DNA of 64,000 bases from Bolinopsis microptera (taxonomy: Eukaryota; Ctenophora; Tentaculata; Lobata; Bolinopsidae): positions 14,258,944-14,322,943 of the forward strand of contig NC_087083.1 of the NCBI RefSeq assembly GCF_026151205.1, given 5' to 3'. Position numbers and translations under genes: made by a program. How positions within the stretch are numbered: position 1 is the stretch's first letter; each line of letters opens with the position of its first letter. Of the stretch, positions 61,158 to 64,000 are shown piece after piece. A model generated the notes under the pieces. It searched no databases and had not been told where the DNA came from. It saw only the letters and a program-made list of their open reading frames with translations.

Positions 61158-64000
61158 ATGGCAGGGTCTGCTTTAAGACGGTTAATGACGGAGTACAGGG
61201 AGCTGTTCCACAATGCGCCTCACGGTGTGGTAGCTGGACCTGCTGCAGAGGACAACTTCTTCGAGTGGGATGTTCTCATCCAGGTTAGCTGTTAGTATGA
61301 TGACGTCATATAATCACTTGGCTACGTCACGTGATAGTTTGATGACGTCACGTTTTAGTGTTATGGAAGGAATAACCTCCCTTTTTATGGTTGTTTCAAA
61401 GCCCTCAAGTTGATTTAAACTGACGCCCCACAGGGACCGGAGGGCTCGCCGTACGAGTTTGGAGTATTTCCAGCTAGACTCAGCTTCCCCACTGATTACC
61501 CCCTCAGCCCGCCAAAAATGAGGTAAACAATCTTATTGCTCCTTACTCAGACTTACTCAGATCATTTTATCTGGACTTCTGTTAATTTAATTTCTTGACT
61601 AGCTGCCAACTCTGATATCTTCCTCCATGACGTCCAATTGTCCGGCAGGTTCTCGGTGCCACTATTCCACCCTAACGTGTACAATTGTCCGGCAGGTTCT
61701 CAGTGCCACTATTCCACCCTAACGTGTACAATTGTCCGGCAGGTTCTCGGTGCCACTATTCCACCCTAACGTGTACAATTGTCCGGCAGGTTCTCAGTGC
61801 CACTATTCCACCCTAACGTGTACAATTGTCCGGCAGGTTCTCAGTGCCACTATTCCACCCTAACGTGTACAATTGTCCGGCAGGTTCTCAGTGCCACTAT
61901 TCCACCCTAACGTGTACAATTGTCCGGCAGGTTCTCAGTGCCACTATTCCACCCTAACGTGTACAATTGTCCGGCAGGTTCTCAGTGCCACTATTCCACC
62001 CTAACGTGTACAATTGTCCGGCAGGTTCTCAGTGCCACTATTCCACCCTAACCTGTACAATTGTCCGGCAGGTTCTCAGTGCCACTATTCCACCCTAACC
62101 TGTACAATTGTCCGGCAGGTTCTCAGTGCCACTATTCCACCCTAACGTGTACAATTGTCCGGCAGGTTCTCAGTGCCACTATTCCACCCTAACGTGTACT
62201 ATTGTTCGGCAGGTTCTCAGTGCCACTATTCCACCCTAACGTGTACAATTGTCCGGCAGGTTCTCAGTGCCACTATTCCACCCTAACGTGTACAATTGTC
62301 CGGCAGGTTCTCAGTGCCACTATTCCACCCTAACGTGTACTATTGTTCGGCAGGTTCTCAGTGCCACTATTCCACCCTAACGTGTACAATTGTCCGGCAG
62401 GTTCTCAGTGCCACTATTCCACCCTAACGTGTACAATTGTCCGGCAGGTTCTCAGTGCCACTATTCCACCCTAACGTGTACAATTGTCCGGCAGGTTCTC
62501 AGTGCCACTATTCCACCCTAACGTGTACAATTGTCCGGCAGGTTCTCAGTGCCACTATTCCACCCTAACGTGTACAATTGTCCGGCAGGTTCTCAGTGCC
62601 ACTATTCCACCCTAACGTGTACAATTGTCCGGCAGGTTCTCAGTGCCACTATTCCACCCTAACGTGTACTATTGTCCGGCAGGTTCTCAGTGCCACTATT
62701 CCACCCTAACGTGTACAATTGTCCGGCAGGTTCTCAGTGCCACTATTCCACCCTAACGTGTACAATTGTCCGGCAGGTTCTCAGTGCCACTATTCCACCC
62801 TAACGTGTACAATTGTCCGGCAGGTTCTCAGTGCCACTATTCCACCCTAACGTGTACAATTGTCCGGCAGGTTCTCAGTGCCACTATTCCACCCTAACGT
62901 GTACAATTGTCCGGCAGGTTCTCAGTGCCACTATTCCACCCTAACGTGTACAATTGTCCGGCAGGTTCTCAGTGCCACTATTCCACCCTAACGTGTACAA
63001 TTGTCCGGCAGGTTCTCAGTGCCACTATTCCACCCTAACGTGTACAATTGTCCGGCAGGTTCTCAGTGCCACTATTCCACCCTAACGTGTACAATTGTCC
63101 GGCAGGTTCTCAGTGCCACTATTCCACCCTAACGTGTACAATTGTCCGGCAGGTTCTCAGTGCCACTATTCCACCCTAACGTGTACAATTGTCCGGCAGG
63201 TTCTCAGTGCCACTATTCCACCCTAACGTGTACAATTGTCCGGCAGGTTCTCAGTGCCACTATTCCACCCTAACGTGTACAATTGTCCGGCAGGTTCTCA
63301 GTGCCACTATTCCACCCTAACGTGTACAATTGTCCGGCAGGTTCTCAGTGCCACTATTCCACCCTAACGTGTACAATTGTCCGGCAGGTTCTCAGTGCCA
63401 CTATTCCACCCTAACGTGTACAATTGTCCGGCAGGTTCTCAGTGCCACTATTCCACCCTAACGTGTACAATTGTCCGGCAGGTTCTCAGTGCCACTATTC
63501 CACCCTAACGTGTACAATTGTCCGGCAGGTTCTCAGTGCCACTATTCCACCCTAACGTGTACACTTGTCCGGCAGGTTCTCAGTGCCACTATTCCACCCT
63601 AACGTGTACAATTGTCCGGCAGGTTCTCAGTGCCACTATTCCACCCTAACGTGTACAATTGTCCGGCAGGTTCTCGGTGCCACTATTCCACCCTAACGTG
63701 TACAATTGTCCGGCAGGTTCTCAGTGCCACTATTCCACCCTAACGTGTACAATTGTCCGGCAGGTTCTCAGTGCCACTATTCCACCCTAACGTGTACAAT
63801 TGTCCGGCAGGTTCTCAGTGCCACTATTCCACCCTAACGTGTACAATTGTCCGGCAGGTTCTCAGTGCCACTATTCCACCCTAACGTGTACAATTGTCCG
63901 GCAGGTTCTCAGTGCCACTATTCCACCCTAACGTGTACAATTGTCCGGCAGGTTCTCAGTGCCACTATTCCACCCTAACGTGTACAATTGTCCGGCAGGT
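61158..64000 (+). CDS. UBE2G2: Ubiquitin-conjugating enzyme E2 G2, 5' part (runs off the window)
   Basis: Exon 1 (61158-61283) encodes [20 protein letters not shown] then [14 protein letters not shown]. Exon 2 (61434-61522) encodes [20 protein letters not shown] then [10 protein letters not shown]. Exon 3 should begin [12 protein letters not shown], copies of which start at 61649, but no copy in the window continues into the catalytic-cysteine region (family: HPNIYPDGRVCISILH). The true exon 3 therefore lies past the last repeat, beyond 64000. UBE2G2 is the E2 that builds Lys48 chains with gp78 and Hrd1 in ER-associated degradation. The start is fixed by the conserved MAG-A-L-LM sequence. Confidence 0.92.
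61628..64000. repeat. 47-bp junction-spanning minisatellite at a UBE2G2 acceptor, about 50 copies
   Basis: The unit reads GTTCTCAGTGCCACTATTCC, ACCCTAACGTGTAC and then AATTGTCCGGCAG. The first 34 bases are the start of exon 3 (codons for [11 protein letters not shown]) and the last 13 are its acceptor. Copies start at 61649 and repeat with hardly any change to the window end. Because 47 is not a multiple of three, read-through soon meets TAA, so the array is not a coding expansion. It continues past 64000. Confidence 0.97.

Noticed and set aside
61649-64000. A coding expansion of [11 protein letters not shown] in UBE2G2
   Set aside because: The 47-bp period shifts frame each unit and a TAA appears in the second unit, so it cannot be one long exon.

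Overview
This is eukaryotic nuclear DNA from an animal. Every conserved gene is broken into short exons with GT-AG introns, telomere-type TTAGGG repeats are present, and the genes are animal-type: an adhesion-GPCR-like receptor, PARP1, TRIP13, TXNL1 and UBE2G2. The DNA is AT-rich, crowded with minisatellites, and carries LINEs, a tRNA-derived SINE, MITEs and a foldback transposon. An early-branching or invertebrate metazoan fits, but the sequence alone does not name the species.

Layout. (1) About 1.9-22.9 kb, minus strand: a large receptor-like gene. From N to C it has an unrecognised 146-residue exon, 29 full plus 4 short tandem exons coding six-cysteine ephrin-receptor-like (GCC2/GCC3) modules, a further cysteine-rich exon, a hormone-receptor-motif-like (HRM) pair of exons, then GAIN-like exons. 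A 7TM part is not in the window. Its introns hold a SINE, a 350-bp MITE, a 1.9-kb foldback element with a 9-bp target duplication, a 5'-truncated RNase-H LINE and a 1.1-kb MITE. (2) About 24.3-28.9 kb, plus strand: a decayed CR1/L2-like LINE whose ORF1 joins an AlkB-type dioxygenase domain to an SGNH hydrolase domain, and whose ORF2 carries a large internal deletion. (3) 32.5-48.9 kb, plus: PARP1 from its BRCT domain to the stop codon (15 exons), with an intronless carbohydrate sulfotransferase nested antisense in one intron. (4) 49.6-54.1 kb, plus: TRIP13/PCH2. (5) 55.0-59.9 kb, plus: TXNL1. (6) 61.2 kb to the window end, plus: the first exons of UBE2G2.

The most striking signal is a pattern shared by independent introns in several genes. 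Many minisatellites straddle an exon-intron boundary, so each unit carries the edge of the real exon plus the adjoining splice site. Examples are about 81 copies of a 54-bp unit at one PARP1 donor, about 36 of a 50-bp unit at another, 33 of a 37-bp unit at a third, 37 of a 42-bp unit in the receptor gene and 50 of a 47-bp unit at a UBE2G2 acceptor. Small 2-3-copy versions occur at other junctions, as if early stages of the same process. Introns here seem to grow by tandem duplication of their own splice junctions, leaving strings of decoy splice sites. A second signal is a head-to-head telomeric repeat inside a TRIP13 intron.

The four plus-strand genes are housekeeping functions: DNA-damage ADP-ribosylation, meiotic/spindle-checkpoint HORMA remodelling, proteasome-linked thioredoxin and ERAD ubiquitin conjugation. 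They lie head-to-tail with 0.7-1.3 kb gaps. No shared pathway is implied. All exon coordinates were read by eye from splice consensus, reading-frame continuity and remembered family features, without alignment software.
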